A stretch of DNA of 22,783 nt from a virus, in the IMG/VR virus record IMGVR_UViG_3300048112_000064, positions 1 to 22,783 of that record. One strand, given 5' to 3'. The translations under genes were made by a program, and so were the position numbers. The notes under the pieces were generated by a model. That model was not told the origin of the DNA, did no database searches, and saw nothing but the letters and a program-made list of their open reading frames with translations. Positions 14,011 to 21,499 of this stretch are shown piece by piece (positions within the stretch are counted from its first letter, which is position 1; every line of letters starts with the position of its first letter).

Positions 14011-14689
14011 TTTTTGCTCCGTAAGTAGATGACTTTTCAAGTGCAATAAAGTATTGCGTTTCTGAAGTGATTGATTTGAAGTGAGAAATAAACTTCGTAG
14101 ATGCAGATACTTCGTAGTCTTCACCCAACAACTTCATGTTAGATACTCCCATAATAAAGTTAAAGTCAGCACCTTCGGGGAAACTGCCCTCAACCAATAC
14201 AGAGAATGAGTTAGACGTGGAATCGTTTGTGTCGACTACTGTGATTTCAATCGAGTTTCCGTTTGGACGGATAGAGATATTATCGTAACCGAGCGCAGAT
14301 GATGCACGTTTGATCTTACTTAGGGTTTCATTAGTAAGCAAGAATTTGACTTCACACTCAGGCATGACGATATCTTTCTTAGGTGCAGAGAGCATCTCAG
14401 GGTCAGAGTAGAAGTATTTCACCGATGATAAACCACTGCCGTCAGATACGGTACAGAAGCTTTCACCGAAAGTAATTGATGGACGATCCACCAAAGACAA
14501 CACAGACAAGAACTCAGAGAGATCATAGATGCCGAACGTATTCGGAAAACTCTCATCGATCTCAGCACGAGAAACGATGTTCTTTGCAATAGACATAGTC
14601 TTCAAGACGTTACCGCCATTGACTACGATATTTGGATTGATAGTCGAGAAGTTACGCAGTATCTCGACCGTGCGACTAGATAGTTCCAT
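14003..14689 (-). CDS. 45: Sliding clamp, gp45-like
   Basis: The trimeric ring that holds gp43 on DNA and also activates late transcription with gp55. At 228 residues it equals the T4 length. The start MELSSRTVEILRNFSTINPNIVV and the phrase FGIYDLSEFLSVLSLVDRPSI correspond to T4 gp45 (LYDLNGFLGILSLV). Identity rests on these blocks and on the position between gp44/gp62 and gp46/gp47. The ATG at 14689 has GAGGAAAG upstream within a roughly 24-nt leader from the promoter at 14719-14747. It is followed by an overlapping small hypothetical gene. Confidence 0.93.
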   Translation of the reverse strand: MELSSRTVEILRNFSTINPNIVVNGGNVLKTMSIAKNIVSRAEIDESFPNTFGIYDLSEFLSVLSLVDRPSITFGESFCTVSDGSGLSSVKYFYSDPEMLSAPKKDIVMPECEVKFLLTNETLSKIKRASSALGYDNISIRPNGNSIEITVVDTNDSTSNSFSVLVEGSFPEGADFNFIMGVSNMKLLGEDYEVSASTKFISHFKSITSETQYFIALEKSSTYGAKND

Positions 14690-14718
14690 TGTTTCTTTCC
14701 TCAGTTAATATGGTGACC

Positions 14719-14747
14719 ATTATATAACATTTGTGACCGTCTGTCAA
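14719..14747 (-). promoter_or_regulatory. Perfect sigma-70 promoter for gp45
   Basis: The -35 is TTGACA (14747-14742), the spacer 17 bp, and the -10 TATAAT (14724-14719). Start near 14712 gives a leader of about 23 nt containing GAGGAAAG. The -35 overlaps the end of the gp46 gene. Confidence 0.85.
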
Positions 14748-16468
14748 GTGCTTTCTCTCATTCGACTAAAGTTTTTATCTTTGATGAATGTCAACTTGCG
14801 TTCGAAGTGAGCATCCTCAAGTTCAGTCTTGTGGGAGATAACAAAGACATTGGTGTCATCTTTCAAAGTATCGATAATCTTCATAAGGTTATCAACCCCT
14901 TCACCGTCCAACGAAGAGTCGAACGTCTCATCGAGTATCAACAAATTAGTCGATACTGAATTCTTCATCTTAGCAATCTGTCGCCATGTAAACAGCAGGG
15001 ACAGATCGATACGTTGTTTCTCACCTTCGGAGAAAGAATCGTACGAGAACGTGTCGCGGTAACGTGACCGGATAGTCTCACTAAAACTATCGTCCAACTC
15101 AAAGTGGACAAAGAAATCTAGAATCTGCAAGTACTTGTTTGTCAATTCATTGATGACTGGTACATACTGCTTGATGATCTTGGTCTTGATTCCTGTATCA
15201 CGAAGTAACTCACTTGCGATTCGATTGTACGCAGCCCTCTCGTTCAAGACAAACTTCTCATCTGTCCTTTCGTGTAATTCGGAATCTAGCGTCGTTAGAT
15301 CTGTATTTGCCTGACCCATATCACCATGATTATCTGTCATTTCCTGTAGGTCATGCTGTATCTTACCAATAGACCGTTGCAAACGACTGATAGTATGATT
15401 GTTATTGTTTAGATTATTCTGGTCAGCAAGACAATCTGAGAGTTGATTTTCAAGACTCACAATCTCTTCTTGATATTTCCCTTGTTGTTCCTCTGCCTTA
15501 TCCATTGCCTGCTTGAGTTCTTTCGCTTTGAGATGAGCACACTCTTTCTTATCATGTCTCAAATCTTCTGCGATGTCTTGGTCGCAAGTAGGACAGTGTT
15601 CATGGTTATCAAAGAACTTTGCCTCTTTGACTACCGCCTTGACTTGAGTCTTGAACTGAGCATAGTACTGATCTAGTTGTTGTTTACTAGAACGTACAAT
15701 ACCAAGACTCTCATTGATAGTAGGCAACAAAGTATTGACAGTCTCAGAGAGAGTCGCATTGACTGTGTTGAGTTCACTTATCTCTGTCTGTAGTTCTGAT
15801 ATCTCACTCTCTTTATCTTTACGATGCTGAGTGTTGATAGCAGTAAGGTCACGGATATACTTCTTCTGTGAGTTTATCTTAGTCTTGACTACCTCAATAG
15901 AATGAGTGTTGTTCTCGAGCTCGCCTTTGAGGAGAGAGGTCTTTTCCTTGAGTAACATGTTCATCTTGGAGAAAATGTTGATGTCAAGGAGGTCTTCTAT
16001 CACGTCACGCCTAGATGTTGAGTTGAGTTGCATGAAGGGAATAAAAGACGACGAGCCGAGAACAACGATCTGGTGAAAACTCTTGTGAGACATCTGTAAG
16101 ACGTTCTTCTCAAGAATCTCTTGATATTCACGTGCGTGTGAACTTTGGTTAATCATAGTACCGTCTTTGTAGATTTCAAACTTAGCAGGTTTGATTCCAC
16201 GCACTACACGGTATAGTACACCATTTACTGTGAATGTAACTTCGGTGACACAAGCTTTGTTGTTGATAGTGTTAACCAACTGGTTCTTAGTGATCTTACG
16301 ATGTGCCTTACCAAACAATGCAAACGATAACGCATCAAGCATAGTAGACTTACCGGCACCGTTCTCACCGACAATAAGGTTAGTCGGACTATCGAGAAAA
16401 TTAATTTCGTTATAATAATCACCCGTCGAAAGAAAGTTCTTCCAACGTAGGGTTTCAAATTTAATCAT
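14744..16468 (-). CDS. 46: gp46-like recombination ATPase (Rad50/SbcC family)
   Basis: With gp47 it forms the nuclease that resects DNA ends and creates 3' tails for UvsX. Walker A is GENGAGKS (34-41). A long coiled coil (about 170-400) is broken by the zinc hook CPTC (292-295). The ABC signature is FSEGEKQ (479-485), Walker B LLILDE (509-514), and a D-loop-like TFDSSLDG follows. Length is 574 (T4 560). Its ATG overlaps the gp47 TGA by 4 bases. A second promoter inside the gp47 end (16561-16589) could raise gp46 separately. Confidence 0.96.
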   Translation of the reverse strand: MIKFETLRWKNFLSTGDYYNEINFLDSPTNLIVGENGAGKSTMLDALSFALFGKAHRKITKNQLVNTINNKACVTEVTFTVNGVLYRVVRGIKPAKFEIYKDGTMINQSSHAREYQEILEKNVLQMSHKSFHQIVVLGSSSFIPFMQLNSTSRRDVIEDLLDINIFSKMNMLLKEKTSLLKGELENNTHSIEVVKTKINSQKKYIRDLTAINTQHRKDKESEISELQTEISELNTVNATLSETVNTLLPTINESLGIVRSSKQQLDQYYAQFKTQVKAVVKEAKFFDNHEHCPTCDQDIAEDLRHDKKECAHLKAKELKQAMDKAEEQQGKYQEEIVSLENQLSDCLADQNNLNNNNHTISRLQRSIGKIQHDLQEMTDNHGDMGQANTDLTTLDSELHERTDEKFVLNERAAYNRIASELLRDTGIKTKIIKQYVPVINELTNKYLQILDFFVHFELDDSFSETIRSRYRDTFSYDSFSEGEKQRIDLSLLFTWRQIAKMKNSVSTNLLILDETFDSSLDGEGVDNLMKIIDTLKDDTNVFVISHKTELEDAHFERKLTFIKDKNFSRMREST

Positions 16469-17523
16469 GCAATCTCTACACTCTGTGCTTCAATCATTAA
16501 TTCAGATACTACAGATTTGATTCGTTCTTTATCCAGATCTGTTTCGACTTCTTTGATATAATTATACACTAAAGTTTCGGTGTCGTCAATAGTTATATCA
16601 GCATCCGAGACATTTTCTCCACGAAATTCTCTGAAGTCCTCAGCAATCTTTAATTCATGGATTTTCTGTTGCTGGATTCTTTCAACGTATCGTTCAAACT
16701 TTTTGATATCAGAACGGTTGACCACGATCAACTTAACAAACTTGCCGTCTAAATGAGAGAGATCCTCAAAGTAGTTCACTGTATCTTCATCATAGTGAAT
16801 CTTATGGAACAGGGCAACGGTATTGCGTACAGGAGTCATCTCGCGAGTATCGGTGTCATAGACGTGAAAGAACTTAGGATCGTGGGCATCGTTCCAAAAG
16901 AATTCCATCTGCGAACCTAGATAGGTAATATTACCTTTACTGGACTTGGTGTGAAAGTGTCCGGACAACACAGTCTCGAAGCGTTCTAGTGGCTTTGGAT
17001 CCATACCACTGTGACAGACAATACCTTTGTCCATCTCAAACCCTGCAAGTTCGAAGTGACCGCCGATGACATCAGCACCACAGTTGTCTAAGAAGGTCAA
17101 TATTTCTTTCTCATTCTCAGGACATATCCAAGGAACGAGTCCAAACTTGACACCGCCATAATCACGCACGATAGGGTCCATAAGGATATCCACTTCGTTA
17201 ATGTAGTGACCCATCAACTCTTTCAGTGAGTTCAACTCGATAGTATTCTTGAAGTAAACGTCGTGGTTGCCTGGAATGATATCCATGTGAATATTATACT
17301 CACGGAGTTTATCCAAGAAGATTTGGCGGTTATGGTTTAACGCTTTGAGGTTGATAGTCTTACGGTTGTCATAGTAGTCACCCAGATGTAGAATCTGAGT
17401 AATACCATTTTCACGAAGATACGGAAAGAACACCTCACCATAGAAGCGTTCCTGATAGTCCATAAAGATATCCGAAGAATTACGACATCCGCAGTGGGTG
17501 TCGTTAAGTATTGCTATTTTCAT
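16465..17523 (-). CDS. 47: gp47-like recombination nuclease (Mre11/SbcD family)
   Basis: A metallophosphoesterase nuclease acting with gp46. The five phosphoesterase motifs are visible: NDTHCG (7-12), HLGDYYDNR (46-54), PGNHDVY (84-90), GGHFE (154-158) and SGHFHT (187-192). These provide the two-metal Asp, His and Asn ligands. The C-terminal 130 residues are helical and would contact gp46. Length is 352 (T4 339). The ATG at 17523 follows a consensus promoter with a leader of about 24 nt and only a weak GAG-type ribosome-binding site. Confidence 0.96.
   Translation of the reverse strand: MKIAILNDTHCGCRNSSDIFMDYQERFYGEVFFPYLRENGITQILHLGDYYDNRKTINLKALNHNRQIFLDKLREYNIHMDIIPGNHDVYFKNTIELNSLKELMGHYINEVDILMDPIVRDYGGVKFGLVPWICPENEKEILTFLDNCGADVIGGHFELAGFEMDKGIVCHSGMDPKPLERFETVLSGHFHTKSSKGNITYLGSQMEFFWNDAHDPKFFHVYDTDTREMTPVRNTVALFHKIHYDEDTVNYFEDLSHLDGKFVKLIVVNRSDIKKFERYVERIQQQKIHELKIAEDFREFRGENVSDADITIDDTETLVYNYIKEVETDLDKERIKSVVSELMIEAQSVEIA
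16561..16589 (-). promoter_or_regulatory. Promoter for gp46 inside the gp47 gene
   Basis: The -35 is TTGACG (16589-16584), the spacer 17 bp, and the -10 TATAAT (16566-16561), with a single mismatch. Start near 16554 is about 86 nt before the gp46 ATG, similar to the gp41 arrangement. Confidence 0.6.
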
Positions 17524-17553
17524 AAATGACTCAACTCAATTTATATGACGACT

Positions 17554-17582
17554 ATTATACTACAAAATAAGGTTTCTGTCAA
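17554..17582 (-). promoter_or_regulatory. Perfect sigma-70 promoter for gp47-gp46
   Basis: The -35 is TTGACA (17582-17577), the spacer 17 bp, and the -10 TATAAT (17559-17554). It shares TTTTGTAG immediately before the -10 with the gp44 promoter. The start is near 17547. Confidence 0.85.
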
Positions 17583-17588
17583 GAGCCT

Positions 17589-18176
17589 TTATTCTAGATA
17601 GTCGGATAAATCTGAGTCAACATAAACAGCACGTTTCTTTCTCTTCTTCTCTTCTTTTGCGTATTCTTTGAATTCTGCATCTGCGCCTTTGACAAGATCG
17701 ATACGCTGTCTCAAAGTATCAACGAAAGGAGAACTTTGTTGTTGGAAAGAACCACCTTCGTCATCACCCATGAAGGAACCTATATCTGCCTCAGCAATAT
17801 ACTTCATCTTGATGTCTTGTTGTTTCTTTTCCTTCTGTATCCTACGCAAGAATGCATACCATGATATCTGTGTGAAGTATGCGAAGGCGTTAGGTTTACC
17901 CGAACGGGTTGCCGCCTCGATATCATAATTCTCTATTGCCTTCAGACAGTTCTCTACCGCATCCATAACCATTTCTTCCCGATAGGTATAACGAACGAAG
18001 TTTGCTTTATGAGATAGTCCTTCTGCAATCTTTAAAAAACAAGTAGCAATATAATTAGTCACCACAGGATGTGGACTGCCTTGTTCTTTAGCCTCCATTA
18101 CAGTTGTACAGTAATCAACAACTGCATTAGAGAAGTCCCGATTATTTACGTAATGTGGTTTTTCTTTTGGTTTCAT
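17589..18176 (-). CDS. 55: Late-transcription sigma factor, gp55-like
   Basis: gp55 directs host RNA polymerase core to late promoters (TATAAATA) and is coupled to sliding clamp gp45. At 195 residues (T4 185), the blocks KPHYVNNRDFSNAVVDY, IAEGLSHKANFVRYTYREEMVMDAVENCLKAI, and NAFAYFTQISWYAFLRRIQKEKK correspond to T4 YNYVNNKEL, IAEGLSKRFNFSGY...EMIADGIEASIKGL and [21 protein letters not shown], a sigma-70 region 2 equivalent. The C-terminus DSDLSDYLE is an acidic-hydrophobic tail like the T4 end SLDFLYE that binds gp45. A matching late promoter appears at 22608-22615. The ATG at 18176 follows a consensus promoter. Confidence 0.93.
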   Translation of the reverse strand: MKPKEKPHYVNNRDFSNAVVDYCTTVMEAKEQGSPHPVVTNYIATCFLKIAEGLSHKANFVRYTYREEMVMDAVENCLKAIENYDIEAATRSGKPNAFAYFTQISWYAFLRRIQKEKKQQDIKMKYIAEADIGSFMGDDEGGSFQQQSSPFVDTLRQRIDLVKGADAEFKEYAKEEKKRKKRAVYVDSDLSDYLE

Positions 18177-18204
18177 ATTATATTACTCGTTTAATTTAGT
18201 AGGT

Positions 18205-18233
18205 ATTATACCAAATAAACACTCGTGTGTCAA
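18205..18233 (-). promoter_or_regulatory. Perfect sigma-70 promoter for gp55
   Basis: The -35 is TTGACA (18233-18228), the spacer 17 bp, and the -10 TATAAT (18210-18205). Start near 18198 gives a leader of about 22 nt with only a weak GAG ribosome-binding site. The -35 overlaps the stop of the upstream gene. Confidence 0.85.
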
Positions 18234-18640
18234 TTAGTTTCTACTACTCTCCGGCGTAAATCGCTAGATGAAAATCTGTGAGAGCGTTCATTGAAGTATA
18301 ACTGTATACCTCTTTTCCTACATATGTCCTTTCCAGTAAAGTCTTTGTCCCTGTACTCTTCACCAAGTATTCGTAGGTCGATCTGATACATGGCCAAGAT
18401 GTCTTCTAAGTCCTGTTCTGTCACATAGGGAATAATTTCGTCTACGTAACCTACGGCATTAAGTTGTGAGTATCTCTCTACAATAGTCTGCACTGGTGCG
18501 TTCTTGTAGTCACGATCTAAAGAAGGATTTACCTGTAACCCACATATCAAATAATCACAATGCGCTTTAGCATCTCTGAGCATGGCAACATGACCAGAAT
18601 GAAGTAAGTCAAATGAAGAACAAGTAAACCCAACTACCAT
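18230..18640 (-). CDS. Cytidylyltransferase-like nucleotidyltransferase
   Basis: A 136-residue enzyme of the HxGH nucleotidyltransferase superfamily, which activates a sugar or polyol phosphate to a CDP- or ADP-linked form. The N-terminus VVGFTCSSFDLLHSGHVAML carries His-Ser-Gly-His (residues 13-16). LRILGEEYRDKDFTGKD and a C-terminal RFSSSDLRRRV segment match the G-x-D and the (R/S)SS-type nucleotide-binding motif. Its length resembles glycerol-3-phosphate cytidylyltransferases (about 130 residues), but the C-terminal motif is nearer to the heptose-phosphate type. The ATG shares one base with the stop of the upstream gene. It may feed the glycan pathway suggested by the epimerase and dehydrogenase genes. 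Confidence 0.78.
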   Translation of the reverse strand: MVVGFTCSSFDLLHSGHVAMLRDAKAHCDYLICGLQVNPSLDRDYKNAPVQTIVERYSQLNAVGYVDEIIPYVTEQDLEDILAMYQIDLRILGEEYRDKDFTGKDICRKRGIQLYFNERSHRFSSSDLRRRVVETN

Positions 18641-19008
18641 TACAATTTACTTCTTTGTTTGACCAACATGTCCCTGACTCTTTCATGAGTAACGTTTAAC
18701 CCATAGAGTGTGCAAATATACGTGGTATATCGGTCGTAGTCCTGAGGCAGACCAAGAAGTTCTCTCTGCTTAATCTGAGTAGCGTATCCTTCAATTTCTG
18801 CCTTGAGACGATACTCATCATTGAACTGATACCAAATAAAGTGTGTACCGAAGGTTCTCCAGAACTGACGTACATGTACCTTTTCATGCTCTATCAAAGG
18901 AACGTTGTTCCTGTATCCTCGACGAACAAAAATAATGGGACCGAAGACAAATGCGGCAAATCTCTTCGGAATAAAGGTACTTATCGTTAAAATTATATAA
19001 TATTTCAT
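18640..19008 (-). CDS. Small HExxH protein, putative metalloprotease-like
   Basis: A 122-residue protein of unknown function. The N-terminal 30 residues are hydrophobic with basic residues (MKYYIILTISTFIPKRFAAFVFGPIIFVRR), a possible membrane-associated segment. HEKVHVRQFW (from residue 41) is an HExxH zinc-binding motif. The segment EYRLKAEIEGYA about 25 residues later could supply a third Glu ligand, as in gluzincin proteases. No other family features are visible. The ATG at 19008 has AAGGGC upstream. The intergenic stretch upstream holds the plus-strand promoter at 19016-19044. Confidence 0.6.
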   Translation of the reverse strand: MKYYIILTISTFIPKRFAAFVFGPIIFVRRGYRNNVPLIEHEKVHVRQFWRTFGTHFIWYQFNDEYRLKAEIEGYATQIKQRELLGLPQDYDRYTTYICTLYGLNVTHERVRDMLVKQRSKL

Positions 19009-19015
19009 TTTGCCC

Positions 19016-19044
19016 TTGACAAAGGTTATTTTATGGTGTATAAT
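19016..19044 (+). promoter_or_regulatory. Plus-strand sigma-70 consensus promoter, antisense to all genes
   Basis: TTGACA (19016-19021), a 17-bp spacer and TATAAT (19039-19044) form a perfect match on the plus strand. Transcription from about 19051 would run antisense into the acidic hypothetical gene and then uvsW. No open frame or tRNA follows on the plus strand, and I see no terminator nearby. Confidence 0.65.
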
Positions 19045-19075
19045 CTAGCTTGTAGTCCAGAGGGAATATAAGCAA

Positions 19076-19510
19076 CTAATTCATTAACATCCCATCTACA
19101 TCTGAGTCGATTTCATCTTCTTTATTCATCTCATCCAACCAATCTTCTAAAGATCTGTCGTCTTCATGGAAATCATCTTCAAGTTTAACTTCAGAGTAAT
19201 TCTCTTCCAAGTACCTCGCCATCTCATCTAAAGCAGTCCTATACTGTTCAACCATTTCCTTAGCGGGAATAGCAAGAGACATAATCTTGTCAGTAAAAAG
19301 TAACATCACATTAATAGGAGTATCTTGATACACCATGTAAGTTTTAAAAGTAAAGAACTTCTCACCATTCTTCAACGTATTCTGCATCAAGCTCATTGCG
19401 TTATTAACAACAATATGCTCTGGGTCCTCATCCAGTACCTCACAGATAACTTCTTCACCCGTGATTAATTTCAAGTGTCTAACCGAAGAATCCTTCTTCA
19501 TCATTATCAT
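19076..19510 (-). CDS. Acidic hypothetical protein with an Sm-like N-terminus
   Basis: A 144-residue protein. Residues about 8-85 (VRHLKLITGEEVICEVLDEDPEHIVVNNAMSL...) follow the hydrophobic pattern of an Sm/Lsm-type small barrel (a G-E-x-V-x-G/C turn after the first strand), but this is only a pattern-level impression. The C-terminal 50 residues are highly acidic (EDDFHEDDRSLEDWLDEMNKEDEID). The gene overlaps the uvsW end by 32 bases. The ATG at 19510 is one of several closely spaced starts (19510, 19504, 19501) and has AGAG four bases upstream. An RNA- or DNA-mimic role is imaginable but unsupported. Confidence 0.72.
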   Translation of the reverse strand: MIMMKKDSSVRHLKLITGEEVICEVLDEDPEHIVVNNAMSLMQNTLKNGEKFFTFKTYMVYQDTPINVMLLFTDKIMSLAIPAKEMVEQYRTALDEMARYLEENYSEVKLEDDFHEDDRSLEDWLDEMNKEDEIDSDVDGMLMN

Positions 19511-21002
19511 TTACTCTTATAGGTTTTAGGTCAATGGGATAGATTTTATATCTGAACCCTTCTTTAGTATATATCTTTATTCTTTCGGCGCTATGTTTCA
19601 AAGTAAAATTCTTATGAGATTTGACATGGAGATCGTCAGCGATATCAATAAGCTTAGTAGTCCGACCATCGTCAGACTGACGCAAGCCCCTGCCAATTGA
19701 CTGGAGCACCTTAACTTGAGATTTCGACGGAGTCGCAAATACAATATTATGCAAATTGCGGATGTTGATGCCAGTGCTGAAAGTGCCAAGAGAGGCAACA
19801 ATAATTGAGTCATTTTCTTTCTCTACAATACCACGTATCTGTTCACGGTCAGTAGCATCAACCTCACCTGAAACATAGAATACTTTTCTTCCTTCAGGTG
19901 CGAGATCTTTAATCATTTCATATAATACTTTACCGTGCTTCTCTACAAACTGAAACATAACCAAGGTATTACCTTTTTGATCCAATGCAATCTTACTTAT
20001 AAACTTATTACGTGGTTCATATGTAACAATATAGTCGAGCTCTTCTTGGTAGGTTTTATCTTTCATCATATTACAAATATCATTATGATACCGTAATAAC
20101 AATATTGAGATATCCAACTCCGCAAGCTGTTTGTTCTTCTGTAACTCCACGGTACGTGTCACCGTAAACGTCGGTCCAAATAAACCTTCTAGCACCAACT
20201 TGTTAGTCTCAGTACCATCCAGTGTCCCTGTGAGACCGAATCTATACTGTGCTTCTGTGCACTTGTCCATCATAGTAGACAATGACTTTGCTTTGAAAAG
20301 ATGTACTTCATCTCCAAAGATAGTATTAAACTGTGAGAACCATTCTGGACCAAACTTGTAGATAGACTGCCACGTGGAGATTATGACACGTTTGTCAGTA
20401 ACCTTTTCTTTACCGGAGTATATCTTATGGCAGAACTCTTCGGTGTCATAACCGTAGTCAGCAAAGTCTTTGTACATCTGCTCCACCAAAGAGGTAGTTG
20501 GGACAATGACCAATATCTTCCCTTCGGTCACCTCATAGCAGTACCTCAATAGATTGTATATGATGAATGACTTACCACTACCTGTAGGACTGAGTAACAG
20601 ACAGCGTCTATTCTCGACCCCGTGTGCGATTGCTTTGTACTGATAGTCTCTAGGTTTGAACGGACTCTCCAGTAGAGACAAGAAGTCAATCAATGCTGGA
20701 TGGTCTATGTCCTCTTTGAAAGAGGGTATCCCATAAACTTCATGTTCGAGTATTTCAAGTTGGTAAAAACGATCGGCACAAAATCTTCGTAGGTGCTGAT
20801 ACAATCCCACGTTCATTTGTTTTGAAACCATGTTGTACAGTTTCACCTTCCCGTCCCAGTGTCGAGATTTGAATGCCGGCATGAATTTATAGCCAGGCAC
20901 GAAAAAAGAGAAGTATTCCCTCAACTCTTGTTCCTGTGCTGGATGAGCCTCTACCATAAAATGGGAGTGGTCTTTCATCCTGATTCGTATCTTGTTATCC
21001 AC
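19479..21002 (-). CDS. uvsW: UvsW-like superfamily 2 helicase
   Basis: UvsW remodels branched DNA, removes R-loops at origins and helps the switch to recombination-dependent replication. The N-terminal domain aligns with T4 UvsW (HxFSHxxI... FRYGNWDGRIRL versus AFKSRHWDGKVKL). Walker A is SPTGSGKS (138-145), motif II DEVH (231-234), motif III FGLTGTL, motif V TGINIRNLHN and motif VI QSIGRGLRQ. I chose GTG at 21002 as the start (507 residues, T4 503) because VDNKIRIRMKDHSH matches T4 MDIKVHFHDFSH. It overlaps the uvsY stop by 8 bases. The C-terminus DNDEEGFFG is absent from T4 UvsW and resembles the gp43 clamp-binding tail. Confidence 0.93.
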   Translation of the reverse strand: MDNKIRIRMKDHSHFMVEAHPAQEQELREYFSFFVPGYKFMPAFKSRHWDGKVKLYNMVSKQMNVGLYQHLRRFCADRFYQLEILEHEVYGIPSFKEDIDHPALIDFLSLLESPFKPRDYQYKAIAHGVENRRCLLLSPTGSGKSFIIYNLLRYCYEVTEGKILVIVPTTSLVEQMYKDFADYGYDTEEFCHKIYSGKEKVTDKRVIISTWQSIYKFGPEWFSQFNTIFGDEVHLFKAKSLSTMMDKCTEAQYRFGLTGTLDGTETNKLVLEGLFGPTFTVTRTVELQKNKQLAELDISILLLRYHNDICNMMKDKTYQEELDYIVTYEPRNKFISKIALDQKGNTLVMFQFVEKHGKVLYEMIKDLAPEGRKVFYVSGEVDATDREQIRGIVEKENDSIIVASLGTFSTGINIRNLHNIVFATPSKSQVKVLQSIGRGLRQSDDGRTTKLIDIADDLHVKSHKNFTLKHSAERIKIYTKEGFRYKIYPIDLKPIRVNDNDEEGFFG

Positions 21003-21441
21003 CGGCTTCGAACTTTCTCCAATCAATCATATTCTTAACTGTCTGGTGTCGCCACTTCAAAGTATCGACGATGTTACTTAGGGTTTCGATAAGTGTCTTA
21101 TGATAGACGATCTTCTCTTCAGACTTTTGTATCTCAGGGTCTGAATCGTAGTAGTAGTCCATCTCACCCTTTAGCATACGGAGACCATTGAATGGATCTA
21201 AATCCCATCCACTAGCTAACACCTCTTCTTGAGACATCTTTCCGTTGTAGTATAAGAACTTTTGTTTGAGTAACGTCTTCTGGTTGTTTTCAGAACGTTT
21301 GAGTTGTAACTTGGCGAGTGCCAGATACTGTAAGTATTTTGCATGTAGTGAGGGAGTCTGTCGGGAGACTTCGTCCAATTGGTGCTGTGATATCTCACAG
21401 TCTTCACGCCACTCTTTGAGAATGGATTCTAAATCAATCAT
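20995..21441 (-). CDS. uvsY: UvsY recombination mediator
   Basis: UvsY helps UvsX displace ssDNA-binding protein gp32 and form filaments. This 148-residue protein (T4 137) starts MIDLESILKEWREDCEI and has the helical, charged composition of the family, with KMSQEEVLASGWDLDPFNGLRM in the middle and a helical C-terminus. Identification rests on the N-terminal LE.I...W..D pattern, size and its position immediately upstream of uvsW. The ATG at 21441 has AAGG seven bases upstream and its own promoter at 21471-21499. Confidence 0.85.
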   Translation of the reverse strand: MIDLESILKEWREDCEISQHQLDEVSRQTPSLHAKYLQYLALAKLQLKRSENNQKTLLKQKFLYYNGKMSQEEVLASGWDLDPFNGLRMLKGEMDYYYDSDPEIQKSEEKIVYHKTLIETLSNIVDTLKWRHQTVKNMIDWRKFEAGG

Positions 21442-21470
21442 ATAATAACCTTATTTCACTGTAACTATAT

Positions 21471-21499
21471 AGTATAACACTAAGTCGTTATAAAGTCAA
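21471..21499 (-). promoter_or_regulatory. Promoter for uvsY-uvsW
   Basis: The -35 is TTGACT (21499-21494), the spacer 17 bp, and the -10 TATACT (21476-21471), one mismatch in each box. A 10-bp palindrome ACTATATAGT (21464-21473) overlaps the -10 and start region and might be an operator. The leader is about 23 nt. Confidence 0.65.

Noticed and set aside
14011-14124. A longer N-terminus for the hypothetical gene after gp45.
   Set aside because: It overlaps gp45 in another frame; the ATG at 14010 has GGAG at a proper distance.
17293-17321. A TATAAT on the minus strand within gp47.
   Set aside because: No TTGACA-like box at 16-18 bp.
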